Shown: positions 7,844 through 15,910 of the stretch, piece after piece
How the letters are laid out: every line of letters starts with the position of its first letter
Position numbering within the stretch: the first letter of the stretch is position 1
Assembly: GCF_900102535.1 (NCBI RefSeq)
Contig: NZ_FNBP01000009.1
Coordinates: 62,001-126,000 of the forward strand
Direction of reading: 5' to 3'
DNA length: 64,000 nt
From: Sulfitobacter delicatus
GTDB lineage: Bacteria > Pseudomonadota > Alphaproteobacteria > Rhodobacterales > Rhodobacteraceae
Position numbers and translations under genes: made by a program
Notes under the pieces: generated by a model
Told to the model about the DNA's origin: nothing
Databases searched by the model: none
What the model saw: the letters and a program-made list of their open reading frames with translations, nothing else

Positions 7844-10366
7844 ATGAGTTTGGTCGCGGCGTTCACATTGATCGCGCTGTGTTGTGTTGTTGTTCTATCC
7901 GCCTTCGTTGCACGGCGGACAGGCGACTTTGTGAGCCGCTACATGGCCTTTGCCGGATGTGGGCTCCTTCTTCTTCAAGCGTCTGTCGTTGTGATGACTG
8001 ACTCTCCGGAGGGAAGCGGACTATACAGTCATCCAACGGAGATCGTTTTAGCGCTCGGATTGATTGCCGCGTTAACAGTTCTTGGCCTACGGATGTACCG
8101 CTATCGCTATCTGGGGATGTTCATTGCTCCGCTTTCCGATGAAGACACTCAATTTCAAAGCTTACTCAACACCTTACCTGTGCAGGCGGCGTTTATTACG
8201 CCAGACATGCGGTATGGTTTCGTAAATGATGCTTACTGCAGATCTTCAGGACTTTCTCGAACTGAAATTCTCGGGAGACACCTAGCTGATGTCATTCGAG
8301 CTGACTTGCTTCCCGAAATCACCGCAAACATTGAAAAGGCTTTCACTGGGCAGCAGGTCACTTGGTTGTTCAACACAGCCCGTCCCGTCCTGCGGCGCAC
8401 CAAAGGATCAGCCGTCTATCAGCCTTTGTCAGACCGAGGGCAGGTCTTAGGCGTCTTGGTCATGGTGATGGACCGTTCTGCGCAGCAGGATGCGACACAT
8501 GAGGCCGAGATCAGCGAAACAAAACACGCCCTTGCCGCAGAGGTCGCGGGGGTGGGCTATCTTGAATGGGACGGGGACGGTAACCTGGTGGATGTCTCGC
8601 CAGAGGTCGAAGCGCTCCTCGGTCGTGGCGCAGAGACCCTGCGCAAGATGTGGGCAGAGGGGCAGCGTTTTGTTGATCCCCGCAGTCGCGCCACAATCCG
8701 CCACAGCCTAAACACCGCAGGCCGCCACCCGCGCGATGTAATCGAAACGCTGAGGTTTGTTGCCGCGAACGGTCGGCAGATCGAACTGCGGTCTAGCATG
8801 CGTAGGTTGGAAAACGGCGATGACGTGCGACTGTTGGCGGCGATTCAAGACGTAACGGATCAGCAGCGCGTGATGGATGAATTGGTCGAAAGCGAAACGC
8901 GCTTTCGGGATTTTGCTGACAGTGCCACGGATTGGGTCTGGGAAATGGACGTGAACCGGCGCTTCACCTTCCTGTCGGGCGGCGGCCGGCAGACAGCGGA
9001 AAGTACGCCTTTCTTCGAATTGGGCAGCACCTTTGCCGAGGCCAATATCGATCGTGATCGCGGCGACTATGATCTGCTGCAGCAGCGGCTGGCAACACAG
9101 GCTCCCTTCCGCGACCTCCGACTGATTGTCCCGCAAACTGATGGCAAGGAGCGTCAGATCGATATGTCCGGTAAGCCGTTTAGCGACAGCAATGGCGCGC
9201 TGGCGGGGTATCGGGGTACCTGCTTCGACATGACCGAAATCGTTGCCGCAGAAGCTGACCGGCGTAGCGCTTTGGAAGCGCTCGCGCTCGCCTTTAAGAA
9301 CATCTCGACGATGGTGGCGCTTTTCGATGACGAAGACCGGCTGGTCTATTGCAACGAAGAATACCGCGCGAGCTATGCGGATATGGAAGGCGATATTCTC
9401 GGCCGTCACTTTGACGAGCTGCTGGATCATTTTACCGAGAGTGGACGGTTCAAGGGCAGCGCCGAAGGGCATACGCGCTGGACCGAACTGCGCCGCAATC
9501 GACGCGCCGACCCAGCGAAGTTCTTTCGTGCGCAGGCCAAGGATGGGCGCTGGCTGGAGGTAACGGACTACCCTGTGGCCGCGGGCGGGCTGCTGACCAT
9601 TGCCTCCGACATCACCGAAAAGGTTGTGCGCGAGGAGCGGCTGCACCGTCATGAAACCGCGCTGCAATTGCTCAACCGGCGCGAGACGTTGGGCCAGATG
9701 ACGGCGGCCATCGCCCATGAGTTGAACCAGCCTTTGGCTGCAATCCATAATTTCGCGGCAGGCTGCGTGCTGCGTGCCAAGAACGACCAGCTAGAGCGTG
9801 ATGACATGATCGCGGTCCTGAGCAGTATGCAGAGCCAGTCCGAGCGGGCCAGTGCGATCCTTCGCTCGATGTCCAACTATCTACACAGCGATGACGCCGA
9901 TCATGTGACCGTGCCCTTCGATGAGCTTTTGCGGTCTGTCCGGCTGCTGATCCAGCCCGAAAGCGCTGCCACCGGCGTGGACGTTGTCATCCATGACCTG
10001 TGTGACGGCACCCCGTTGCATTGCGCCCGGATCGAAATTGAACAGCTCCTGATCAACCTCATCAAAAATGGCATCGACGCCTGTCGCGACTCCGGACGTC
10101 CCGAGGCCGAGGTAAAGCTGACGGCGCGGTGTGAGGGCGAAGATATCGTGGTGGATGTTTGCGACGGCGGCACGGGCTTTGCTAAGGACATGCCCGTTGA
10201 AAAAGCCTTTACCGCCTTTAGATCGACCAAAGCCAAAGGCTTGGGGGTCGGGCTGGCCATCTGCGAAACCATTGCGGAATCCCATGGCGGTTCCATTCAA
10301 GTTGCCAAATCAGATGCGCAGGGAGCCTGTATCACAGTGCGCCTCCCGCTCGTCGTACAGGAGTAA
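7844..10366 (+). CDS. multi-PAS membrane histidine kinase
   Basis: An 840-residue sensor kinase. GAGGT precedes the ATG. Three hydrophobic segments occupy about residues 1-90. They are followed by four PAS-like modules: near 103-215 (FITPDMRYGFVNDAYCRSSG), 227-345 (YLEWDGDGNLVDVSPEVEAL), 350-470 (DWVWEMDVNRRFTFLSGG) and 480-590 (NISTMVALFDDEDRLVYCNE). The HisKA H-box is MTAAIAHELNQPLA with phospho-acceptor His625, the N-box is LINLIKNGIDACRD, and the G-boxes are CDGGTGF and GLGVGLAI. It is a FixL/DctB-like kinase (HELNQPL type). Its partner is the FixJ-type regulator directly downstream. Closeness to the transporter operon suggests a nutrient signal, but this is inference. The first 1.3 kb look less GC-rich than the rest. 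Confidence 0.9.
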   Translation: MSLVAAFTLIALCCVVVLSAFVARRTGDFVSRYMAFAGCGLLLLQASVVVMTDSPEGSGLYSHPTEIVLALGLIAALTVLGLRMYRYRYLGMFIAPLSDEDTQFQSLLNTLPVQAAFITPDMRYGFVNDAYCRSSGLSRTEILGRHLADVIRADLLPEITANIEKAFTGQQVTWLFNTARPVLRRTKGSAVYQPLSDRGQVLGVLVMVMDRSAQQDATHEAEISETKHALAAEVAGVGYLEWDGDGNLVDVSPEVEALLGRGAETLRKMWAEGQRFVDPRSRATIRHSLNTAGRHPRDVIETLRFVAANGRQIELRSSMRRLENGDDVRLLAAIQDVTDQQRVMDELVESETRFRDFADSATDWVWEMDVNRRFTFLSGGGRQTAESTPFFELGSTFAEANIDRDRGDYDLLQQRLATQAPFRDLRLIVPQTDGKERQIDMSGKPFSDSNGALAGYRGTCFDMTEIVAAEADRRSALEALALAFKNISTMVALFDDEDRLVYCNEEYRASYADMEGDILGRHFDELLDHFTESGRFKGSAEGHTRWTELRRNRRADPAKFFRAQAKDGRWLEVTDYPVAAGGLLTIASDITEKVVREERLHRHETALQLLNRRETLGQMTAAIAHELNQPLAAIHNFAAGCVLRAKNDQLERDDMIAVLSSMQSQSERASAILRSMSNYLHSDDADHVTVPFDELLRSVRLLIQPESAATGVDVVIHDLCDGTPLHCARIEIEQLLINLIKNGIDACRDSGRPEAEVKLTARCEGEDIVVDVCDGGTGFAKDMPVEKAFTAFRSTKAKGLGVGLAICETIAESHGGSIQVAKSDAQGACITVRLPLVVQE

Positions 10367-10370
10367 GACG

Positions 10371-10997
10371 ATAGAAAACGCGATCGTATATGTGGTGGAT
10401 GATGATGCGGCGGTCCGGGAGTCCTTGGTCTGGTTGCTAGGATCGGTGGGGCTGCGCACTGTCGCCTTTGGTGGGGCGGCGGAGTTTCTAGACGCCTTTG
10501 ACGACAAAGGGGTCTGCTGTCTGGTCAGCGACGTCCGTATGCCGGGGATGAGCGGGCTGGAACTGCAGAAGGCACTGGTCGCTCGCGGGCTGGAGATGCC
10601 GGTGATCCTGATGACGGCTTTTGGTGATGTCTCGACCGCGGTTAAAGCGATGAAGGCTGGCGCCGTGGATTTCATTGAGAAACCATTCAGCAATCAGGAC
10701 ATGCTCGACCTCATCAACGCGGCCCTGCAAGCGGACGCAGAGCGGCGTCAGTCAAATGCAGCGGTCGAGGAAAACGCGCAGATGTTGGCGCGGCTCACCC
10801 CGCAGGAGCACCGCGTTTACAAGCGAGTCGTCGCGGGCAAGTCCAACCGGGAGATCGGTGCAGAAATGGATATCTCCGTTAAGACCGTCGAGGTGCACCG
10901 GGCGCGCGTGATGCGCAAATTGGAAGCCGGGTCCGTCGCTGATCTGGTACGCTTTCATCTCGCAGCCGGGGCGGGGGAGCCAGAGAACAGCGGCTAA
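10371..10997 (+). CDS. FixJ/NarL-type response regulator (start codon probably ATA)
   Basis: A receiver domain (acidic pocket VVDDDAAVRES, phospho-acceptor Asp54 in VSDVRMPG, switch Thr in LMTAFG, Lys in IEKPFS) is followed by a LuxR-type helix-turn-helix (LTPQEHRVYKRVVAGKSNRE, KTVEVHRARVMRKL). It is the cognate partner of the upstream kinase. The start is odd: the kinase stop TAA overlaps a strong AGGAG site at 10359-10363, and the codon seven bases on, where receiver proteins normally begin, is ATA (10371), giving 208 residues. The canonical in-frame alternatives are ATG at 10314, inside the kinase gene, or GTG at 10395, which would cut into the first receiver strand. The 10371 start is my preference on spacing and homology of length. 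Confidence 0.88.
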   Translation: MENAIVYVVDDDAAVRESLVWLLGSVGLRTVAFGGAAEFLDAFDDKGVCCLVSDVRMPGMSGLELQKALVARGLEMPVILMTAFGDVSTAVKAMKAGAVDFIEKPFSNQDMLDLINAALQADAERRQSNAAVEENAQMLARLTPQEHRVYKRVVAGKSNREIGAEMDISVKTVEVHRARVMRKLEAGSVADLVRFHLAAGAGEPENSG

Positions 10998-11000
10998 ATG

Positions 11001-11032
11001 TAAAAATCCTCGGCGGCACATAGCCGCCGAGG
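11001..11032 (-). terminator. Rho-independent terminator of the htrA-like gene
   Basis: A perfect 10-bp stem, CCTCGGCGGC (11008-11017) with GCCGCCGAGG (11023-11032) around a five-base loop. On the minus strand the stem is followed by ATTTTTA, a U-tract for transcripts coming from the protease gene at 11101-12222. It also closes the convergent regulator gene, though the plus side has no U-tract. A second 8-bp hairpin lies at 11067-11090, just after the protease stop. Confidence 0.75.
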
Positions 11033-11100
11033 AGAGAGCCCCCCAAACAGGCACCGGGGGCGGGTCTCCGGTGGCATGGGGTCCACCGGAAAGTTGCGGG

Positions 11101-12222
11101 TCAGACTGGCTTGGGCTCCAGCGTTCCCACGGTTACGTCGAGGGTCTTTTCCGCCCCCTTACGCAGCACCACAACCTCGGTCGTTGCCTCGGGTGCGGTG
11201 GTGGCGACAGCGCGGGTCAGGTCGCGCAGATCGACGATCTCCTCGCCGCCAAAGGACAGGATGATGTCGCCCTTTTTCAGACCGGCTTCGGCTGCGGGGC
11301 TTTCCTCGCTAACAGCTTCGACCACCGCGCCGCGGGGTTCGTCATAGCCGAGCACATTGGCGACCTCCGGTGTCATCTGTCGGATCTGAACACCCAGCCA
11401 GCCGCGCTCGACTGTCCCGTCATCGGAAAGGTCGGCCACGATGGTCTGCACCAGATCGGAGGGTACGGAGAAGCCGATGCCGACCGAACCTCCGCCCGGC
11501 GACAAGATCGCTGTGTTCACGCCCACAACTTCGCCATCGTTGTTGAACAGCGGTCCGCCGGAGTTGCCGCGGTTGATCGCTGCATCGGTCTGGATGAAGT
11601 CGTCAAAGGGCCCCGCCTGAATGTCGCGCGACAGGGCCGAGACGATGCCCGAAGTCACGGTGCCACCAAGGCCAAAGGGGTTGCCCACAGCCACGACTTC
11701 GTCGCCAACGCGAAGGTCTTTCGAGGTGCCAAAGTCTACCTTCGGCAGATCCACATCCGCAGTCACTTTGAGCAGCGCGATATCGGTCATTGCGTCGCTG
11801 CCGACCACTTCGGCGTCAAAGCTGCGACCATCGGCGAGCTTCACGGTCACCTTCTCCGCGCCCGCGACCACATGGTGGTTGGTCACGATCCGGCCGTCTT
11901 CAGAGATGATAAAACCAGAGCCCAACCCTTGGCGCGGGGCGGGGGCGGCGCCGTCCTGACCGGGGAGCATATGCTCGAACCGGCGGCGCAGTTCCTCGGG
12001 CATGCCGGGGGGAAGCTGCTGCTGGATTTGGGCGCTGTCTTGCTTGGCGGTGACTTCGATGAAGACCACGGCGGGGGAGACCGCCTCGACCAGATCGGCA
12101 TAGCCACCTGCGGGGACGGCCAGCGCGGTCGAAGGGGCCAGCGCCAGCATCGGGGTCGCGGCGACGGCGGCGCTCAGCGCAAGGGCCGCAGCGCGAGGGG
12201 CCTTGGAAAGGGTCTTGTTCAT
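11101..12222 (-). CDS. HtrA/Deg-type periplasmic serine protease with one PDZ domain
   Basis: A 373-residue trypsin-fold protease; the start MNKTLSK at 12222 has AGGAG six bases upstream. An N-terminal hydrophobic export signal covers about residues 10-36. The catalytic triad is His117 (VTNHHVV), Asp147 (AMTDIALLKV) and Ser221 (RGNSGGPL). One PDZ domain follows (about 275-365; RGWLGVQIRQMTPEVANVLG, GLKKGDIILSFGGEEI), so it resembles DegS/short DegQ-like forms more than two-PDZ DegP. It degrades or refolds damaged envelope proteins. It is divergent from an OmpR/histidine-kinase pair, a layout seen for envelope-stress systems, so mutual regulation is likely but inferred. Confidence 0.92.
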   Translation of the reverse strand: MNKTLSKAPRAAALALSAAVAATPMLALAPSTALAVPAGGYADLVEAVSPAVVFIEVTAKQDSAQIQQQLPPGMPEELRRRFEHMLPGQDGAAPAPRQGLGSGFIISEDGRIVTNHHVVAGAEKVTVKLADGRSFDAEVVGSDAMTDIALLKVTADVDLPKVDFGTSKDLRVGDEVVAVGNPFGLGGTVTSGIVSALSRDIQAGPFDDFIQTDAAINRGNSGGPLFNNDGEVVGVNTAILSPGGGSVGIGFSVPSDLVQTIVADLSDDGTVERGWLGVQIRQMTPEVANVLGYDEPRGAVVEAVSEESPAAEAGLKKGDIILSFGGEEIVDLRDLTRAVATTAPEATTEVVVLRKGAEKTLDVTVGTLEPKPV

Positions 12223-12383
12223 GGGATGCTCCTTGCTGTGCATTCGTATTTCCGAGGCCCTATTTGGGGCATGCGTTTTACAGCGCCGTCGCGGGAGCTA
12301 TACAAATCTGTGAGAATGCGGGCAGCGGGATGCGCGGCAGGCGAAATTGCCCTACCTCTTGGTCGAACCTAAATGAGACCCCG

Positions 12384-13055
12384 ATGAAACTGCTTGTTGT
12401 CGAAGACGATACCACCACCAGCACCTATATTGCGCGCGGTCTGCGCGAAGAGGGGCATGCGGTAGACGTAGTGGCCGATGGCCGCGACGGGTTGGTGCAG
12501 GCCACCACCGGGCAATATGACGTGCTAATCCTCGACCGGATGCTGCCGGAGTTGGACGGGCTGACGCTGCTTAAAACGCTACGCGGCGCGGGCAATGCGA
12601 CTCCGGTGCTGCTGCTCACGGCAATGGGGGCGGTGGACGACCGGATCGACGGGCTGAACGCCGGAGCGGATGACTATCTGGTAAAGCCTTTTGCCTTTGG
12701 GGAGTTGTCGGCGCGGGTCAATGCGCTGGCGCGCCGCCCGCAGGCGTTGGAGCAGGAGACCACCCTGCGTGCAGGCGATCTGACGATGGACCTGATCACA
12801 CGCCGCGTGACGCGGGCCGGCCAAGAAATCGACCTGCTGCCGCGCGAGTTTGCTTTGCTAGAGCACTTGCTGCGGCGGAAAGGGCGGGTCCAGACACGGA
12901 CCATGTTGTTGGAAGCGGTCTGGGATATCTCCTTCGATCCGATGACCAATGTGGTCGAGACCCACATCAGCCGCTTGCGGGCCAAAGTCGACCGGCCATT
13001 CGATACCGAGTTGATCCAGACCGTACGCGGCGCGGGCTACAGGATCGACGCGTGA
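12384..13055 (+). CDS. OmpR-family response regulator
   Basis: A 223-residue regulator. The receiver domain (about 1-115) has VVEDD, phospho-acceptor Asp51 (LILDRMLPELDG), Thr in LLLTAMG and Lys in LVKPFAF. The winged-helix domain (about 130-220) has LLPREFALLEHLLRRKGR and NVVETHISRLRAKV. The start at 12384 (MKLLVVED) gives the normal family length. The stop overlaps the downstream kinase start as GTGA, so the two are translationally coupled. It is divergent from the HtrA-type protease gene, with about 160 bases between starts that probably carry both promoters. Confidence 0.92.
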   Translation: MKLLVVEDDTTTSTYIARGLREEGHAVDVVADGRDGLVQATTGQYDVLILDRMLPELDGLTLLKTLRGAGNATPVLLLTAMGAVDDRIDGLNAGADDYLVKPFAFGELSARVNALARRPQALEQETTLRAGDLTMDLITRRVTRAGQEIDLLPREFALLEHLLRRKGRVQTRTMLLEAVWDISFDPMTNVVETHISRLRAKVDRPFDTELIQTVRGAGYRIDA

Positions 13056-14401
13056 AGGCCCGGCTGGCAGGGCTGTGGCGTTCAATGCCCCTGCGGCTGG
13101 CGCTGTTGTTGGTGCTGTTGTTTGCGACCGTCAGCCTGCTGAGCCTTGCCGCCAGCTATGCCGTCACACAGCGCTCATTTGAGCAGGCCATTCGCGCTGA
13201 CTTGGCGCAAGATATGGCAGGCTTTCGTGCCGCCCCGAGCGCTGGTGCCGTGGCGCGTTTGGTCGAGGCGGAATCGCGTGAGACGGACCCAAACCGCTTG
13301 ATCCTCAGCTATATCGGCCCCGATGGGCGCATCTACGGCAACGGCGCGATTGCGCGGGACAACGAGGGCTATCACATCGTCTCTCTTGGTGCCGCGCGGG
13401 CGGAGTACACCGGGGTTTATCTGACCCTCACCGACACGCTCTATGGCGGCCTACTGACCATCGCGCGCAGCCGGGCCGAGATCACAGCGCTGCGCGAAGT
13501 CTTCGTGAACATCCTGCTGGTCAGCCTGCTGCCCACAGTATTAATTGCGCTCTCCGGTGGCCTGATCCTTGCGCGGCGGTCCAAGCGTCATGTTGAGGTC
13601 ATCCGTGCCACGTTGGACCGGCTGACCACCGGTGATCTGGCGGCGCGGGTGGCGCCGGGGCCGCGCTGGTCCGACGATCTCTTGCGCATTGGGGAAGGGA
13701 TCAACCAAATGGCGCGGGCGCAGGAGACTTCGGTGGCGGCGCTGCGACAGGTGTCGCTCGACATTGCGCATGACCTCAAGACGCCGATCCAGCGGGTTTC
13801 TGTCCATCTCGACGACCTCGCCCGCGCAGAAAAAACCGGCGGCGACCGCGAAGAGCCCTTGGCGCGCGCGCGGGCCGAACTAGACGGGATCGCCAAGATT
13901 TTCCAATCCTTGCTGCAACTCGCCCAGGTCGAACGCGGGGATGCACGGGCCCATTTCGCGCCCGTTGACCTCGCCGACCTCTGCCGCAAAATGGCGGAGC
14001 TATACGAACCCGCCGCCGCCGATCAGGGCAAAGAACTGCGCTGCGACCTGCCAGAAGGGCCCGTACTGGTTGAGGGTGATGAGGCACTGCTGGGGCAACT
14101 GCTCGCCAATCTGATTGAGAACGCGCTCCGTCATTCGGGCAGTGCGGAAGCGGTGGAGATCACCCTTCAACAAACTGCTGGCGAGACGATCCTTAGCGTT
14201 GCAGATCGCGGCCCCGGCATCCCCGCCGAGGACCGCGGCAAAGTGTTGCAGCGGCTCTACCGGCTCGACCGCAGCCGTGGCACACCGGGGCATGGTTTGG
14301 GGTTGGCGCTGGTCGACGGAGTGGCGAAACTGCATGGTGCGCGGCTTGAACTTGCGGACAACGCCCCCGGGTTGCTGGTGAAAGTCGCCTTTAGCGCGTG
14401 A
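13052..14401 (+). CDS. membrane histidine kinase, partner of the OmpR-type regulator
   Basis: A 449-residue kinase starting with GTG at 13052. Two membrane segments (about residues 12-35 and 150-172) flank a short periplasmic sensor region. A HAMP linker (about 175-228) follows. HisKA carries His240 in SLDIAHDLKTPIQRV. The ATPase domain has the N-box LLANLIENALRHS, VADRGPGIP and GHGLGLALV. The DLKTP form of the H-box is common in alphaproteobacterial QseC/TctE-like kinases. The signal is unknown. The divergent protease suggests an envelope signal. Confidence 0.92.
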   Translation: MKARLAGLWRSMPLRLALLLVLLFATVSLLSLAASYAVTQRSFEQAIRADLAQDMAGFRAAPSAGAVARLVEAESRETDPNRLILSYIGPDGRIYGNGAIARDNEGYHIVSLGAARAEYTGVYLTLTDTLYGGLLTIARSRAEITALREVFVNILLVSLLPTVLIALSGGLILARRSKRHVEVIRATLDRLTTGDLAARVAPGPRWSDDLLRIGEGINQMARAQETSVAALRQVSLDIAHDLKTPIQRVSVHLDDLARAEKTGGDREEPLARARAELDGIAKIFQSLLQLAQVERGDARAHFAPVDLADLCRKMAELYEPAAADQGKELRCDLPEGPVLVEGDEALLGQLLANLIENALRHSGSAEAVEITLQQTAGETILSVADRGPGIPAEDRGKVLQRLYRLDRSRGTPGHGLGLALVDGVAKLHGARLELADNAPGLLVKVAFSA

Positions 14402-14452
14402 CGCACTCCACAACCGCTGCGGCAATTTATCCTGTCCTCTCACTGTCGGGCG

Positions 14453-14466
14453 GCCCTATATAGGGC
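14453..14466. promoter_or_regulatory. 14-bp perfect palindrome upstream of cydA
   Basis: GCCCTATATAGGGC is a perfect inverted repeat that ends 24 bases before the cydA start codon. It could be an operator for a dimeric regulator, part of the promoter (TATA core) or a transcript hairpin in the leader. I see no FNR-type TTGAT-N4-ATCAA site in the 89-base gap. Function is inferred from position only. Confidence 0.35.
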
Positions 14467-14490
14467 GTAACACAACACGCGGAGCTTCTC

Positions 14491-15909
14491 ATGCTCGACG
14501 GATTTACCGCCGAAATTCTGGCGCGGGTGCAGTTTGCATTCACGATTTCATTTCACATCATCTTCCCGGCGTTTTCGATCGGTCTGGCCAGTTTTCTTGC
14601 CGTTCTGAACGCCCTCTGGCTGTGGAAGCGTGAGGAAACTTACCTCGATCTGTTCAACTACTGGAAGAAGATCTTTGCCGTCGCCTTTGGCATGGGCGTG
14701 GTGTCGGGCATCGTCATGTCCTACCAGATCGGCACCAACTGGTCGGTCTTCTCAGACAAGGCCGGGCCGGTGGTTGGGCCGCTGATGGCCTATGAGGTGC
14801 TCTCGGCCTTCTTCCTCGAAGCTGGGTTTCTGGGCATCATGCTCTTTGGCCGCAAGCGGGTTGGCGATGGGCTGCATATGTTTGCGACAGCGTTGGTGGC
14901 GCTTGGTACGTTGGCCTCGGCGACTTGGATTCTGTCGGTGAACTCTTGGATGCAGACCCCTGCGGGTTTCGGCATGAACGAGTTGGGCCAGTTCGTGCCC
15001 GAGGATTGGTGGGCGATCGTCTTTAACCCGTCTTTCTCCTACCGTTTGGTGCATATGGTGCTGGCGGCCTATCTGACCACGGCGCTGGTTGTCGGGGCGG
15101 TCGGCGGGCTTCACCTGTTGCGCGATCAAGCCAATGCGGCGGCGCGGCGGATGTTCTCCATGGCGATGTGGATGCTGGTGCTGGTGACGCCGCTGCAAAT
15201 CTACGCAGGCGACCTGCATGGCCTCAATACGCTGGAGCATCAGCCCGCCAAGGTCATGGCGATGGAGGGGCATTACGACAGCCACCCCGATGGCGCGCCG
15301 CTGATCCTCTTTGGCATTCCCAACCCGGATGAGAAACGCATCGACTATGCGATTGAGATTCCGAAACTGTCGTCGCTGATCCTCAAACACGATCTGAACG
15401 CGCCTCTGGACGGGCTGGACACCATCCCGGACGAAGACGAGCCGCCGGTGGCCATCGTCTTTTGGTCCTTCCGCATCATGATCGCGCTTGGCTTTGCGAT
15501 GCTGGGTCTGGGTGCTTGGGCGGCACTGGCGCGGCTGCGCGGACGGCTCTATAGCGCGCCGATGCTGCACCGTTTGGCGATCTTGATGGGGCCTGCGGGG
15601 TTTGTCGCGGTGCTCGCGGGCTGGATCACAACCGAGGTGGGGCGCCAGCCTTTCACCGTCTACGGATTGCTGCGCACGTCGGACAGTCTGGCCCCGGTGG
15701 CGGCCCCTGCGGTGGCAACCTCGCTGATCGCCTTTATCGTGGTTTATTTCTTCGTCTTTGGGGCGGGCACTTGGTACATCGTGTCCATGATGCGCAAGCC
15801 GGTCGTCGATCATGTGCTGGAAGACGAGCGCGACGCGGCACAGGACGACGGCCCGGTTCTGGCCGTCGGCGAAGAGGCCGCTGTGCGCGACAAGTCGGAG
15901 GAGGGCTAA
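14491..15909 (+). CDS. cydA: cytochrome bd ubiquinol oxidase subunit I (CIO-like)
   Basis: A 472-residue membrane subunit carrying haems b558, b595 and d; it oxidises ubiquinol and reduces oxygen to water in the inner membrane. RBS GGAG precedes the ATG. The N-terminal RVQFAFTISFHIIFPAFSIG holds the conserved haem-ligand His, and FSYRLVHMVLAAYLTTALVV and GRQPFTVYGLLRTSDS are family blocks. The region between GRQP and the end is short, as in cyanide-insensitive oxidase (CioA) forms without the long quinol loop. Operon with cydB one base after the stop. High oxygen affinity and resistance to nitrosative or cyanide stress are known roles of the family. Confidence 0.94.
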   Translation: MLDGFTAEILARVQFAFTISFHIIFPAFSIGLASFLAVLNALWLWKREETYLDLFNYWKKIFAVAFGMGVVSGIVMSYQIGTNWSVFSDKAGPVVGPLMAYEVLSAFFLEAGFLGIMLFGRKRVGDGLHMFATALVALGTLASATWILSVNSWMQTPAGFGMNELGQFVPEDWWAIVFNPSFSYRLVHMVLAAYLTTALVVGAVGGLHLLRDQANAAARRMFSMAMWMLVLVTPLQIYAGDLHGLNTLEHQPAKVMAMEGHYDSHPDGAPLILFGIPNPDEKRIDYAIEIPKLSSLILKHDLNAPLDGLDTIPDEDEPPVAIVFWSFRIMIALGFAMLGLGAWAALARLRGRLYSAPMLHRLAILMGPAGFVAVLAGWITTEVGRQPFTVYGLLRTSDSLAPVAAPAVATSLIAFIVVYFFVFGAGTWYIVSMMRKPVVDHVLEDERDAAQDDGPVLAVGEEAAVRDKSEEG

Positions 15910-15910
15910 G

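Noticed and set aside
7591-7866. Minus-strand frame crossing the kinase start
   Set aside because: Overlaps the kinase ribosome site and start, and its translation has no domain-like features.
11071-12372. Long plus-strand frame (433 codons) opposite the HtrA-type gene
   Set aside because: Covers the terminator hairpins and the whole antisense of a protease with an intact catalytic triad.
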